Source of the DNA: Acidimicrobiia bacterium
GTDB taxonomy: Bacteria; Actinomycetota; Acidimicrobiia; IMCC26256; JAENVU01
Length of the DNA: 34,688 nucleotides
Direction of reading: 5' to 3'
Assembly: GCA_025361725.1 (NCBI GenBank)
Contig: JANYJV010000125.1
Span: 1-34,688 of the forward strand
The translations under genes and the position numbers were made by a program. Below the pieces are notes generated by a model, which ran no database searches, was not told the origin of the DNA, and saw only the letters and a list, made by a program, of their open reading frames with translations. Positions 8,080-15,255 of the stretch are shown piece by piece. How positions within the stretch are numbered: position 1 is the stretch's first letter; the number at the start of each line of letters is the position of its first letter.

Positions 8080-8116
8080 CGTCGTAGCGATGGTTCGGGT
8101 CGAACGGCCTACGACG
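8080..8116 (+). repeat. nested inverted repeat just after the terminator
   Basis: The outer arms CGTCGTAG (8080-8087) and CTACGACG (8109-8116) enclose an inner stem GTTCG/CGAAC (8093-8097, 8101-8105) with a GGT loop. It ends 69 bases before the start codon of the next gene and could be an operator, an RNA hairpin or part of an attenuator. Confidence 0.5.
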
Positions 8117-8185
8117 GAGTGAACGCAACAAACGGTGCGGCCGGTAGCATTCACCCTCGGTACATCGGGCGAAAGGGAACTGTCG

Positions 8186-9898
8186 ATGGGGCGCGTGATC
8201 GGACTCGGCCTCGACTCAGGGTCGATCGGCCTCATCGAGGAACTCATTGCCGCCGGCGGCCTCCCGCATCTCGCCGCGCTCCGGTCGCGCAGCGCTCGCG
8301 TCGCACTCGATAGCGACCCCACCTTCCGACACGCAGTCCTGTGGCCGCAGTTCAGCGCCGGGGCCGAGGCGCGCTTCGGCGGCGAATGGCGTCGATTCCA
8401 GTTCGATCGCTCGACGTACGACGTATCGCAGACCGGCGCCCGGCACGTGATCGAGGGCAATGAGCCCTTTTGGGAACGGTCGGGCATGCGCACGATCACG
8501 ATGGACATTCCAGGGACCACGGTGTCTGGCCCCGGGGTGCACGTCACCGGGTGGGGTGCGCACGCGCCGCTGTACCCGCGTGCGTCTCAGCCGCAAGGTC
8601 TCCTCACCGAACTCGAAGATCGCTTCGGTGTTCACCCGGCCTATGAGAACGAATACGAAGTCGGCTGGCACGATCCGAGACGACTCGACCGGCTGACCAA
8701 CGCGCTGGTCATCGGCGCTCAGCGGGGTGCAGAAATCGCGGTCGAGCTCATGCGGCGCTTTCCGGACTGGGAGCTTTTTCTTTCGGTCATGTCGGAGTCG
8801 CATTCGGTGTCAGAGATCATGTGGCAAGCCGTAGCCAGTGACCATCCGCTCGCTGATTTCGACGCCTCGGTGCGGACGCGATTGGAGCGCGTCTTCGGCG
8901 CGATGGACGCGGCTATCGGACGGATCGTTGATCAGGCCCCGTCGGATGCGACGATCGCCGTGTTCTCGCTTGATGGTATGCGGGCGAGCAATGGCGATCT
9001 GCCCTCGATTGTGTTGCTCCCCGAGCTCATGCATCGAATGCACTTCGGGTCGCCGATTCTCAACGACTTCGACGACATCGATGGTTGGCGCTCGGCCGGT
9101 TGTCCTCCACTCGTCCCTCCACGCAGTCGGCCGTGGCGCCTGGCGATGGACGCGCGACTGGTCGATCCGCCGACCCACCCCTTGACGCTCCGGCTCCCGG
9201 GTTACCAATCTGCGCGTCTCACGACTCCCGGGCGGCGTCTGCTGGAGCTCATCAAGGGAAAGCGACTCGGCGCGTTCGGTATCGAGATTCCGCCCGAGTC
9301 AACCGACGACCCGGCGATCCTCGAGGGCCAACTCGGACCGGCCGATTCGATTCTCTTCATTGACAATTACCGACCGTATCGACATCAGATGCGGGCGTTC
9401 GTGTTGCCGACCTTCGGCGACGCGTACATTCGGATCAACCTCATTGGTCGGGAGGCCAACGGCGTGGTTCCGGTGGAGGAGTTCGACGCCGAATGCCGCG
9501 CGGTGGCGTCGATGGTCCGTGCGTGCCGAGACGTGCGTACCGGTGAACCGCTCGCGGAATCGATCGAGATCCTGCCGACGGATGATCCGCTTGATCCGAG
9601 CGACGACCGCTACTGCGACATTTTCGTCACGTGGAGTCGACCCGTCGACGCGATCGAACATCCCGCGGTCGGTGTCATCGGCCCGTTCCCGTTCAATCGA
9701 ACTGCCGCCCACGATGCGCGTGGGTTCGCGTGGGTGGCCGGTGACGGTGTGAAGCCGGGCCCCGTGCCCAGCGTGCACAGCGTGCTCGACCTGCCACCGA
9801 CCATCGTGAGGCTCGTCGATCCAAACGCGCCGCTGCCGCCGGCCGGGACGCCGATAGTGCAGCTCCTGCGATCCGACCCGGCCGGGGTCGCGAGCTGA
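8186..9898 (+). CDS. alkaline-phosphatase-superfamily (type I phosphodiesterase-like) protein
   Basis: 570 residues from ATG 8186, chosen over an in-frame upstream ATG (8135) because AAAGGG lies 8 bases before it and the protein then starts at the first strand of the fold. The opening VIGLGLDSGSIGLIEELIAAGGLPHLAAL is the hallmark of the type I phosphodiesterase / nucleotide pyrophosphatase branch, where the Asp (here Asp10) binds metal and a nearby Ser/Thr is the nucleophile. The middle has VFSLDGMRASNGDLPSIVLLPEL. The end has RTAAHDARGFAWVAGDGV and DLPPTIVRLVD, matching the core's usual C-terminal metal-site region and its D-x-x-PT-x-x-x-L-x-D ending. No signal peptide is visible, so it is probably cytoplasmic. 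The substrate is unknown; phosphate- or sulfate-ester metabolism is inference. Confidence 0.8.
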   Translation: MGRVIGLGLDSGSIGLIEELIAAGGLPHLAALRSRSARVALDSDPTFRHAVLWPQFSAGAEARFGGEWRRFQFDRSTYDVSQTGARHVIEGNEPFWERSGMRTITMDIPGTTVSGPGVHVTGWGAHAPLYPRASQPQGLLTELEDRFGVHPAYENEYEVGWHDPRRLDRLTNALVIGAQRGAEIAVELMRRFPDWELFLSVMSESHSVSEIMWQAVASDHPLADFDASVRTRLERVFGAMDAAIGRIVDQAPSDATIAVFSLDGMRASNGDLPSIVLLPELMHRMHFGSPILNDFDDIDGWRSAGCPPLVPPRSRPWRLAMDARLVDPPTHPLTLRLPGYQSARLTTPGRRLLELIKGKRLGAFGIEIPPESTDDPAILEGQLGPADSILFIDNYRPYRHQMRAFVLPTFGDAYIRINLIGREANGVVPVEEFDAECRAVASMVRACRDVRTGEPLAESIEILPTDDPLDPSDDRYCDIFVTWSRPVDAIEHPAVGVIGPFPFNRTAAHDARGFAWVAGDGVKPGPVPSVHSVLDLPPTIVRLVDPNAPLPPAGTPIVQLLRSDPAGVAS

Positions 9899-9930
9899 CC
9901 GACTCGCAAACGGGAGTGCGGAGTGCGATA

Positions 9931-10353
9931 TCAGGAGGGCAGCATCCCGTAGGCGTGGTTCGGGTCGAGTCGGACCACGAGTCGTTGGTCAGCGACCATC
10001 GTGCGCCGGTACTCGTCCCAGTCATCGTGTTCGCCGACCAGCTGCTGGTAGAGCGCGACGAGTTCGCCGACGGTCGCATCGTTCGGATCCGCCGCCACCG
10101 GTGAGAGTTCGGCCGGACCGTCAACGACGGCGTACGCCCAAAAATTGTCGCCGACGACATACAGCGATCCTCGCGGATCACGCGCCAAATTCTTGGCCTT
10201 CGCGCGGTCTGCCGTGATCGAGATACGGACGATTCCGGGTTCGTCGATCGCGTACAAGATGTTGGACAACTGCGGTCGACCGTCGCGCCGGATCGTGGTC
10301 AACACGCCCTGTTTGCGGGAGCGCATGAAGGTCAGGGCGACGTCGATGTCCAT
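9931..10353 (-). CDS. PPOX-class F420-dependent split-barrel protein
   Basis: 140 residues from ATG 10353; the frame extends far upstream, but homology starts here. The sequence MDIDVALTFMRSRKQGVLTT, the GRPQLSN segment, VRISITADRAKAKNLARDPR and the middle FWAYAVVDGPAEL match the pyridoxamine 5'-phosphate oxidase-like split-barrel family, specifically the F420-binding Rv1155-like group of actinobacteria. The length is close to the usual 140-150 residues. Members use reduced F420 for reductions. The substrate here is unknown. It lies 40 bases downstream of the carboxylesterase gene on the same strand and may be cotranscribed with it. No clear ribosome site is seen. Confidence 0.88.
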   Translation of the reverse strand: MDIDVALTFMRSRKQGVLTTIRRDGRPQLSNILYAIDEPGIVRISITADRAKAKNLARDPRGSLYVVGDNFWAYAVVDGPAELSPVAADPNDATVGELVALYQQLVGEHDDWDEYRRTMVADQRLVVRLDPNHAYGMLPS

Positions 10354-10393
10354 GTGACGAGGGTACCGACTGCACGGACCCTCGCTTGGTCGA

Positions 10394-11248
10394 TCAGTGC
10401 GCAGCGTGCGTGAGGTCCATTTCCCACCAGAGGAAGTTGCGGGTCTGGTCGAGGATCTGCTGACGATGGGCCAGGTACGGGACATGGCACGTTTCCGGCC
10501 ACGTTTCGAAGAACGCATCCAGTCCGAGGGCCTTGGCCGCGTCGATGGTGTCCTGGGCCCACTGGTAGGACACCAGCGGGTCCGTTGCGCAGTGGAAGTC
10601 GAGGATCGGTGCATCGCCGAGCGAGGTGGTGCCCGCCACGAGATGAGCACCCGAAATCCCGACCGCGGCGCGTACTCGCGCGCTGGCATCCTCGGACGTG
10701 GAGTACGCGACGTTGAACGCGGCGATGGCGCCGGCGGACGAACCGCCGACCGCGATCCGGTCGGGGTCGATCCCGTAGGTCGAGGCGTTGGTGCGCAAGA
10801 AGCGAACCGCGGTCTGGGTGTCGGCGGTCGCTTCCTGAATCGCCGGGACGCAGTTGGACAGGTTTCCCGAGCAACCCGGCGACTCGAGGCGGTAGTTGAT
10901 GGACACGTTCACGAAACCCATCTTGGAAAAGGTGTTGGATTCGTCGACGAGCTCGCCCGAGGACTTGTTGCCGCAACAGAAGGATCCGCCGTGCACCCAC
11001 ACGATCGCCGGTCGACTGGTCGCCGTGTCGCCGGTCGGCTGGTAGAGGTCGAGTTTCAGGTCGATCACCGTGTTGGAGAGGTTGGTGGCGCTGCCGTACG
11101 AGATGTCGTTGGTGACCGTCACTGCGTCGAAGATCGCGTCGCGATATCGGAGCGGCGCATTGCCGGGCGGAGCAATCCGGGGGTAGTTGCAGCCGGCCGC
11201 GATGACGACGAGGGCTACGAGAATCGGAAGGATCGACCGTCGACGCAT
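10394..11248 (-). CDS. alpha/beta-hydrolase carboxylesterase lipoprotein
   Basis: 284 residues from ATG 11248; a TTG at 11284 is an alternative, and neither has a strong ribosome site. A lipoprotein signal ends in IAAGC (Cys20). VWVHGGSFCCGNKSS supplies the HGG oxyanion hole, VGGSSAGA holds the nucleophile Ser171, Asp near 223 in CATDPLVSY is the likely acid, and ETCHVPY the likely His. This is the architecture of type-B carboxylesterase/lipase and BD-FAE-like enzymes. Cys pairs (CC at 91-92; CSGNLSNC) may form disulfides, consistent with export. It lies 57 bases downstream of the propeller-like protein gene, so both are likely expressed together. Substrate unknown. Confidence 0.85.
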   Translation of the reverse strand: MRRRSILPILVALVVIAAGCNYPRIAPPGNAPLRYRDAIFDAVTVTNDISYGSATNLSNTVIDLKLDLYQPTGDTATSRPAIVWVHGGSFCCGNKSSGELVDESNTFSKMGFVNVSINYRLESPGCSGNLSNCVPAIQEATADTQTAVRFLRTNASTYGIDPDRIAVGGSSAGAIAAFNVAYSTSEDASARVRAAVGISGAHLVAGTTSLGDAPILDFHCATDPLVSYQWAQDTIDAAKALGLDAFFETWPETCHVPYLAHRQQILDQTRNFLWWEMDLTHAAH

Positions 11249-11305
11249 CGCGCGATGGTCGTGCGTTGCTACCGCCCGAGTCAAGGTCAGGGCGTTCGGA
11301 ACGGG

Positions 11306-12607
11306 CTATTTGGTACTCAGGAACCAGAGGTAGACGAGCAGGTGGACGCCGATGTCGTGCAGGTTCTCGACGGTGACGCCCGTGCGACTCGCGAGCTGTT
11401 CCATGGCCGCAACCTCGACGGGATCCGTATACGCGGCAGTGAGCGAACTCGGTCCGGTGCTCGGCACCGGGGGCGTGAGCGGACCGAGTCCTGCGGATTG
11501 GGTCAGAAAGTCGAAGTAACGCATGAGTCGAGCACCGGTGATCAGCGCCTCGGATCTTGGGATCGCGAAGAAGTCTGCCGCGGCGTTGATCGAGGCGAGG
11601 TCGGCGGCCGAAACCATCACGGTGTACCGCGCCGCCACGCCGGTGGTGCAACACACGTCGAAGACGAAGACCGCGTACCGCAGTGGATCGCTGCTGCTCC
11701 GGCCGTCGTATCCGTCGAGCACGAACAGTTGGCCGTTGATCAGCTCGACCGCGCGACTGTCCTTCATGCCAAAGGGTTTGAGGTCGATGCTCCAGCCCGG
11801 AACGAGAGCCTTGGTATTCCAGTCAGCCCGCAGGAACTTGACGGACGAGTTCACCACGAGAAGATGGTTGCCGTCGGCCGAGAAGCTCATACCGAAGATG
11901 CCCGACACGCCGGTCACGTGGAACACCGATCCGGGGGAATTGGTTGCGTAGTCGTAGGTGCGCACATCGCTGCCGACGCCCACGTAGACGCGGTGATCGC
12001 CGGGATGCCACGCGGACGCGGTGTAGTCCGAGCCCGTCGGCAACGGTTGGTACGAGTCGGGGTGGAAAGTGCGATCGCTCCCGCGCCGGAGTCGGTACAC
12101 CGTGGGGAGCACCGAACTGGTGCAGCATTTTCCGCTGAACGTATAGAGCGTGTCGGTCTGGGCGTCGTATGCCATGGATTCGATGTCCGGATCCCGGTTG
12201 GTGCCCGCGATGGCACCCGTGCCGGAATCGGTGCCGGCGTTGTACTGCCGCGTCGCTTGCCACGTTGCGTCGTGGATGCTCGACTTCAGCACTCCGGTGG
12301 CCGGGTCGATTTCCCACACCGAGCGTCCGTTGTCTTCGGCCAGCCAGAGCGAATTGGTCCCGCCGACGTTGGGGTGCGCCCCGACGTTCGGTACGAATGC
12401 CGATCCCTCGCCATCGCGCATGCTGGAACTCGTGCCGAGGTAGGGCGTCGTACGAACCGTGCGCGCCAGCGTGAGCACCGGCGACGACGTCGTGGGCAGC
12501 GCAGCGCTCGCCGTCGAAAAGCACGATGCACCGATGGTCGCACCGATGACCGCGGCGAGCAGCCACCGTGACGTTGCGAACGCGCGAGCCCTGCCAGGAC
12601 GTCCCAT
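11306..12607 (-). CDS. secreted beta-propeller-like protein of unknown function
   Basis: 433 residues from ATG 12607, chosen over GTG 12622 because GGAGGA lies about 7 bases upstream of the ATG. An export signal of about 28 residues has a hydrophobic core (WLLAAVIGATIGA) and a likely signal-peptidase I site after STASA. The mature part has repeated short strands separated by Asp/Gly turns (SLWLAEDNGRSVWEIDPATG, DIESMAYDAQTDTLYTFSG, HRVYVGVGSDVRTYDY, IFGMSFSADGNHLLVV), typical of a seven-blade-like propeller. Two Cys-Cys pairs occur (KCCTSS and VCCTTG). The C-terminal hundred residues are mostly helical. I recognise no enzyme motif. It is first in a likely three-gene unit with the esterase and PPOX genes. 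Confidence 0.75.
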   Translation of the reverse strand: MGRPGRARAFATSRWLLAAVIGATIGASCFSTASAALPTTSSPVLTLARTVRTTPYLGTSSSMRDGEGSAFVPNVGAHPNVGGTNSLWLAEDNGRSVWEIDPATGVLKSSIHDATWQATRQYNAGTDSGTGAIAGTNRDPDIESMAYDAQTDTLYTFSGKCCTSSVLPTVYRLRRGSDRTFHPDSYQPLPTGSDYTASAWHPGDHRVYVGVGSDVRTYDYATNSPGSVFHVTGVSGIFGMSFSADGNHLLVVNSSVKFLRADWNTKALVPGWSIDLKPFGMKDSRAVELINGQLFVLDGYDGRSSSDPLRYAVFVFDVCCTTGVAARYTVMVSAADLASINAAADFFAIPRSEALITGARLMRYFDFLTQSAGLGPLTPPVPSTGPSSLTAAYTDPVEVAAMEQLASRTGVTVENLHDIGVHLLVYLWFLSTK

Positions 12608-12722
12608 AAGGGGTCCTCCCACTGCCGACCATTCTGCCGTTCGGCACGGTACCGATCAGCCGTCCAGATGTGGTGGATGGCGCGCGGTGTCGCGGCGGTA
12701 CCGCGTGGAACGGCGGGTCGGG

Positions 12723-13136
12723 CTACTGGATGAGGCCCAGCCCGCACTGGCAGTGCGGGCCGCCCCAGTGCTCGACGATCTTGCCGTCACGCATTCGCAG
12801 GATCGCCGTGCCGTTGATGTTTACCGGCTCGCCCGAGGGCTGCAGTTCGTAGAACGGTGTCCCGGTGTGGGTCCCGGTGACGGTCCAGTTCGAGACGACG
12901 AGGTCACCGGATTCGATCAGCAGCTCGACGGTGAACTGCATGTCGGGGAACGCCGACTTCGCTTGTTGCCACCACAGCTGTTCTTCGCCGCGCACGTCCG
13001 TGCCGACCTTGTCCGGACTGACGCGAGTGGTCACGTGACTGTGGAACTCTTCGGCCCAGAATGCGTACACCGCGTCGCCGTCGCCCGATTTCATCGCGGC
13101 GCTGTACTCGCCGAGGACCCGCAAATTGTCTGACAT
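12723..13136 (-). CDS. NTF2-like/SnoaL-type protein (predicted ester cyclase)
   Basis: 137 residues from ATG 13136, with AAGGG about 9-10 bases upstream. The pattern of an N-terminal helix (LRVLGEYSAAMKSGDGDAVYAFWAEEFHSH), FPDMQFTVELLIESGDLVVSNWTVTGTHTG in the middle and INGTAILRMRDGKIVEHWGG at the end matches the NTF2-like cone fold of the SnoaL / predicted ester cyclase group. The length is typical. Members are small enzymes or binding proteins for hydrophobic ligands, and the substrate cannot be predicted. The C-terminus CQCGLGLIQ is unusual in carrying two cysteines. Confidence 0.82.
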   Translation of the reverse strand: MSDNLRVLGEYSAAMKSGDGDAVYAFWAEEFHSHVTTRVSPDKVGTDVRGEEQLWWQQAKSAFPDMQFTVELLIESGDLVVSNWTVTGTHTGTPFYELQPSGEPVNINGTAILRMRDGKIVEHWGGPHCQCGLGLIQ

Positions 13137-13224
13137 CTCCACGCCCTTCTCCGCCGCGTCTTGAGCGGCGGGAACCCTAGATCCGCGGGCCAAGGACCGC
13201 TCGGGAGCTGACGGAGTCGTCGGC

Positions 13225-14967
13225 TCAGCGATTCCAACTACTCAGTTCGAGTGTGCCGCTTCCGATCGGCTGGTCGTACTCGACGGGATCGTCCGAGAGG
13301 TCGATCCAGAGATCGCCGTTCGCATCGGGTCGGCCGACCGGAGGTGTAGGCACCGTGAGGGTGTGAACCACGCTCAAGAGTGCAGGACTGGTCTCCGGTG
13401 CTGATCGGCGCCGCGCTGTCGTCGGCGCGTACGAGGCGTAGGTGGCTTTCCGCGCGACCCGATTGGCGACGACACCCAGCACCCGCGGGTGCGCGGCAAG
13501 GACCTGGCGAGACCGGCGCAGCGCGCTGCGGTGGGAGGTGCCCACTGACGCAACGAGAATCACCGAGGCGACGTGTCGTGCGAGGCCGACGGCGTCACTG
13601 ACCGGCAGGAGCGGCGGCGAGTCGATGATCACGATGTCGGCGATGCGGGTCAGGTCTGCAAGCAACAACGACATTGCTCGCGAGTCGAGCAACTCGGCCG
13701 GGTTCGCCGGTTCCGGCCCGGCGGGAAGGAAGAGCAGGTTGTCAATCGGCGTACGAAGCAACGCGGCGTGTTCCAACTTTGCTCGTTCGGACCCGACGGT
13801 GGTGATCGCGCTCACCAGGCTGGACAATCCGTGGACGGCCTGGTGGGAACTGATCAACCGCGCCGGGTAGGTCCCGAACATGGTCGACAGGCGAGGGGTG
13901 CGGAGGTCCGCGTCGATCAAGACGGTCCGATATCCGGCAACGGCGTAGGCCGCTGCGAGATTCGCACTCACCAACGACTTGCCTTCGCCGGTGGTCGCAC
14001 TCGTGATGAGCATCGTCGGATGTCGAAAGTCGGCATCTCGGAGTTCGATGCTCGACCGAAGACTGCGGGCGGCCTCGCTGAGCGGCGATCGGGGGCTGGA
14101 TGCCACCGCCAGGTACGAGCGGTCTTTCCGGGACTTCGGATCTCGTGAAAATTCAGCGAGCACCGGGAGCCCGGCGATCCGCCCGATCTCCTGAGATGAG
14201 CGAACTCGTTCGTCGGCGGTTTCCCTGAGTGCCACCGCGATCGCCGCGAGCGCGAGAAAGAGCGCGAACCCGAGCGCGGCGACCTCGAGTGGGCTCATGT
14301 CCCAGACGCTCTGTGCGTCGGATGCCAACACCGCGAGTTCGACCGTTCCGTTGCGCGGCGTCTGGTTGCGCAGGAGTTCGCGGCGGCGCTCCTCGAGGGA
14401 TTGGAACTGCGTGGTCGCGGCGGCGAGTCGGGCGGCACTGGCCGTCGACGAGGACTTTCCGCTGGTCTCGCCATCGAGTTCGTCGAGCCGGGTTTGCAAC
14501 TGTGCGAGTTGTGCGTCGACCAGCGCGATTGCCCGCACCTTGGTGTTGGCGGCGATGGCTCTTCGGGACTCCACGAACGCACGCGCCAGGCCGTTGGCCA
14601 GTTGCGCGGCGCGGGCTCGGTGGCGACTCGTGGCAGTGATCTGGATCCGATCGCTGGTCCCGAGCCGACGAACCACGACTGAGGAGAGCAGTTCGGACCG
14701 GGAGGTCCCGGGAACGCGCGCGACTGCGTCGTCGACGACGGCGCGGCTGGTGACTGCGTCGACCAGAGCGGTGGCGGACTCCCGCTTCCCTGCGATCGTG
14801 GTTGATCCTTGGGAGATGCCAGGACGAGCCAGCAGCTCCGCTCGGGCCGCCGCACTCGATGGCCTGATCGCGAGGAACGTGATGACGAGGGCACCCGCCA
14901 CGAGCCAGCATGCCGCGACGGACCATTTCCTACGCCGGACTCGTTCGAGGCGATGACGAAGCCCCAT
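13225..14967 (-). CDS. Wzz-like polysaccharide chain-length regulator fused to BY-kinase-type ATPase
   Basis: 580 residues from ATG 14967, with GAAGG 8 bases upstream. Transmembrane segment 1 is at about 17-34. A periplasm-side region with helical coiled-coil character (about 110-205) leads to a second transmembrane segment (about 227-248). The cytoplasmic ATPase follows: Walker A ATTGEGKS (Lys330), Walker A' VLIDADLRTPRL and Walker B VIIDSPPLLPVSD. This is the fused co-polymerase/tyrosine-kinase design (CpsCD/Wzc-like) that controls capsule or exopolysaccharide chain length. Only a couple of tyrosines (TYASY) lie near the C-terminus instead of a dense Tyr cluster. The gene is divergent from a c-di-GMP enzyme, with a 288-base region between them. 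Confidence 0.88.
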   Translation of the reverse strand: MGLRHRLERVRRRKWSVAACWLVAGALVITFLAIRPSSAAARAELLARPGISQGSTTIAGKRESATALVDAVTSRAVVDDAVARVPGTSRSELLSSVVVRRLGTSDRIQITATSRHRARAAQLANGLARAFVESRRAIAANTKVRAIALVDAQLAQLQTRLDELDGETSGKSSSTASAARLAAATTQFQSLEERRRELLRNQTPRNGTVELAVLASDAQSVWDMSPLEVAALGFALFLALAAIAVALRETADERVRSSQEIGRIAGLPVLAEFSRDPKSRKDRSYLAVASSPRSPLSEAARSLRSSIELRDADFRHPTMLITSATTGEGKSLVSANLAAAYAVAGYRTVLIDADLRTPRLSTMFGTYPARLISSHQAVHGLSSLVSAITTVGSERAKLEHAALLRTPIDNLLFLPAGPEPANPAELLDSRAMSLLLADLTRIADIVIIDSPPLLPVSDAVGLARHVASVILVASVGTSHRSALRRSRQVLAAHPRVLGVVANRVARKATYASYAPTTARRRSAPETSPALLSVVHTLTVPTPPVGRPDANGDLWIDLSDDPVEYDQPIGSGTLELSSWNR

Positions 14968-15255
14968 GACCAACACCTTCTCTGCCTGGAAAGGAACGGC
15001 ACCGCCGGCCCGGGCGAGCGTGCTCGTTCGATGTGGCGGGCCGGTAGGCGAAGGTAACAGCTGTGGTTTCTGAGCGCCAGAGTGACAGAAGTTACTGATG
15101 TTGCGAAATGGTGAGGCTGTGTATAAACGTCCAGATTCGGAGATTTCGCCGCCTGGGTTCGATCCGTCAGTCCGGTGATGCCGGCTCAAGCGCCACGATG
15201 CTGACGTCGAAGTGAACGTGACGACCAAACCGCCCAGTCGGAAGCACGCCCCGCG

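Larger units (their letters stand above)
7711..8185. other. 475-base divergent intergenic region without a convincing gene
   Basis: It separates the glycoside hydrolase fusion (minus) from the AlkP-like gene (plus). A possible 62-residue frame at 7725-7913 lacks a ribosome site and resembles nothing I know. The right half holds several potential hairpins, a strong terminator (8049-8076) and a nested hairpin (8080-8116). The direct repeat CATTCACGGA occurs at about 7930 and 7997. Promoters for both flanking genes should lie here, but I could not place them with confidence. Confidence 0.6.

Noticed and set aside
10397-12571. Long plus-strand open frame opposite the esterase and propeller genes
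   Set aside because: It spans two genes with signal peptides and catalytic motifs on the other strand. The translation looks random.
15015-15026. CGAGC-GT-GCTCG inverted repeat upstream of the BY-kinase gene
   Set aside because: Five-base arms in GC-rich DNA are expected by chance; no regulator gene adjoins it.
15121-15128. TATAAAC as a -10 box for the GGDEF-EAL gene
   Set aside because: The nearest -35-like TTGCGA is only 15 bases away and the start codon lies over 120 bases downstream; too weak to list as a promoter.
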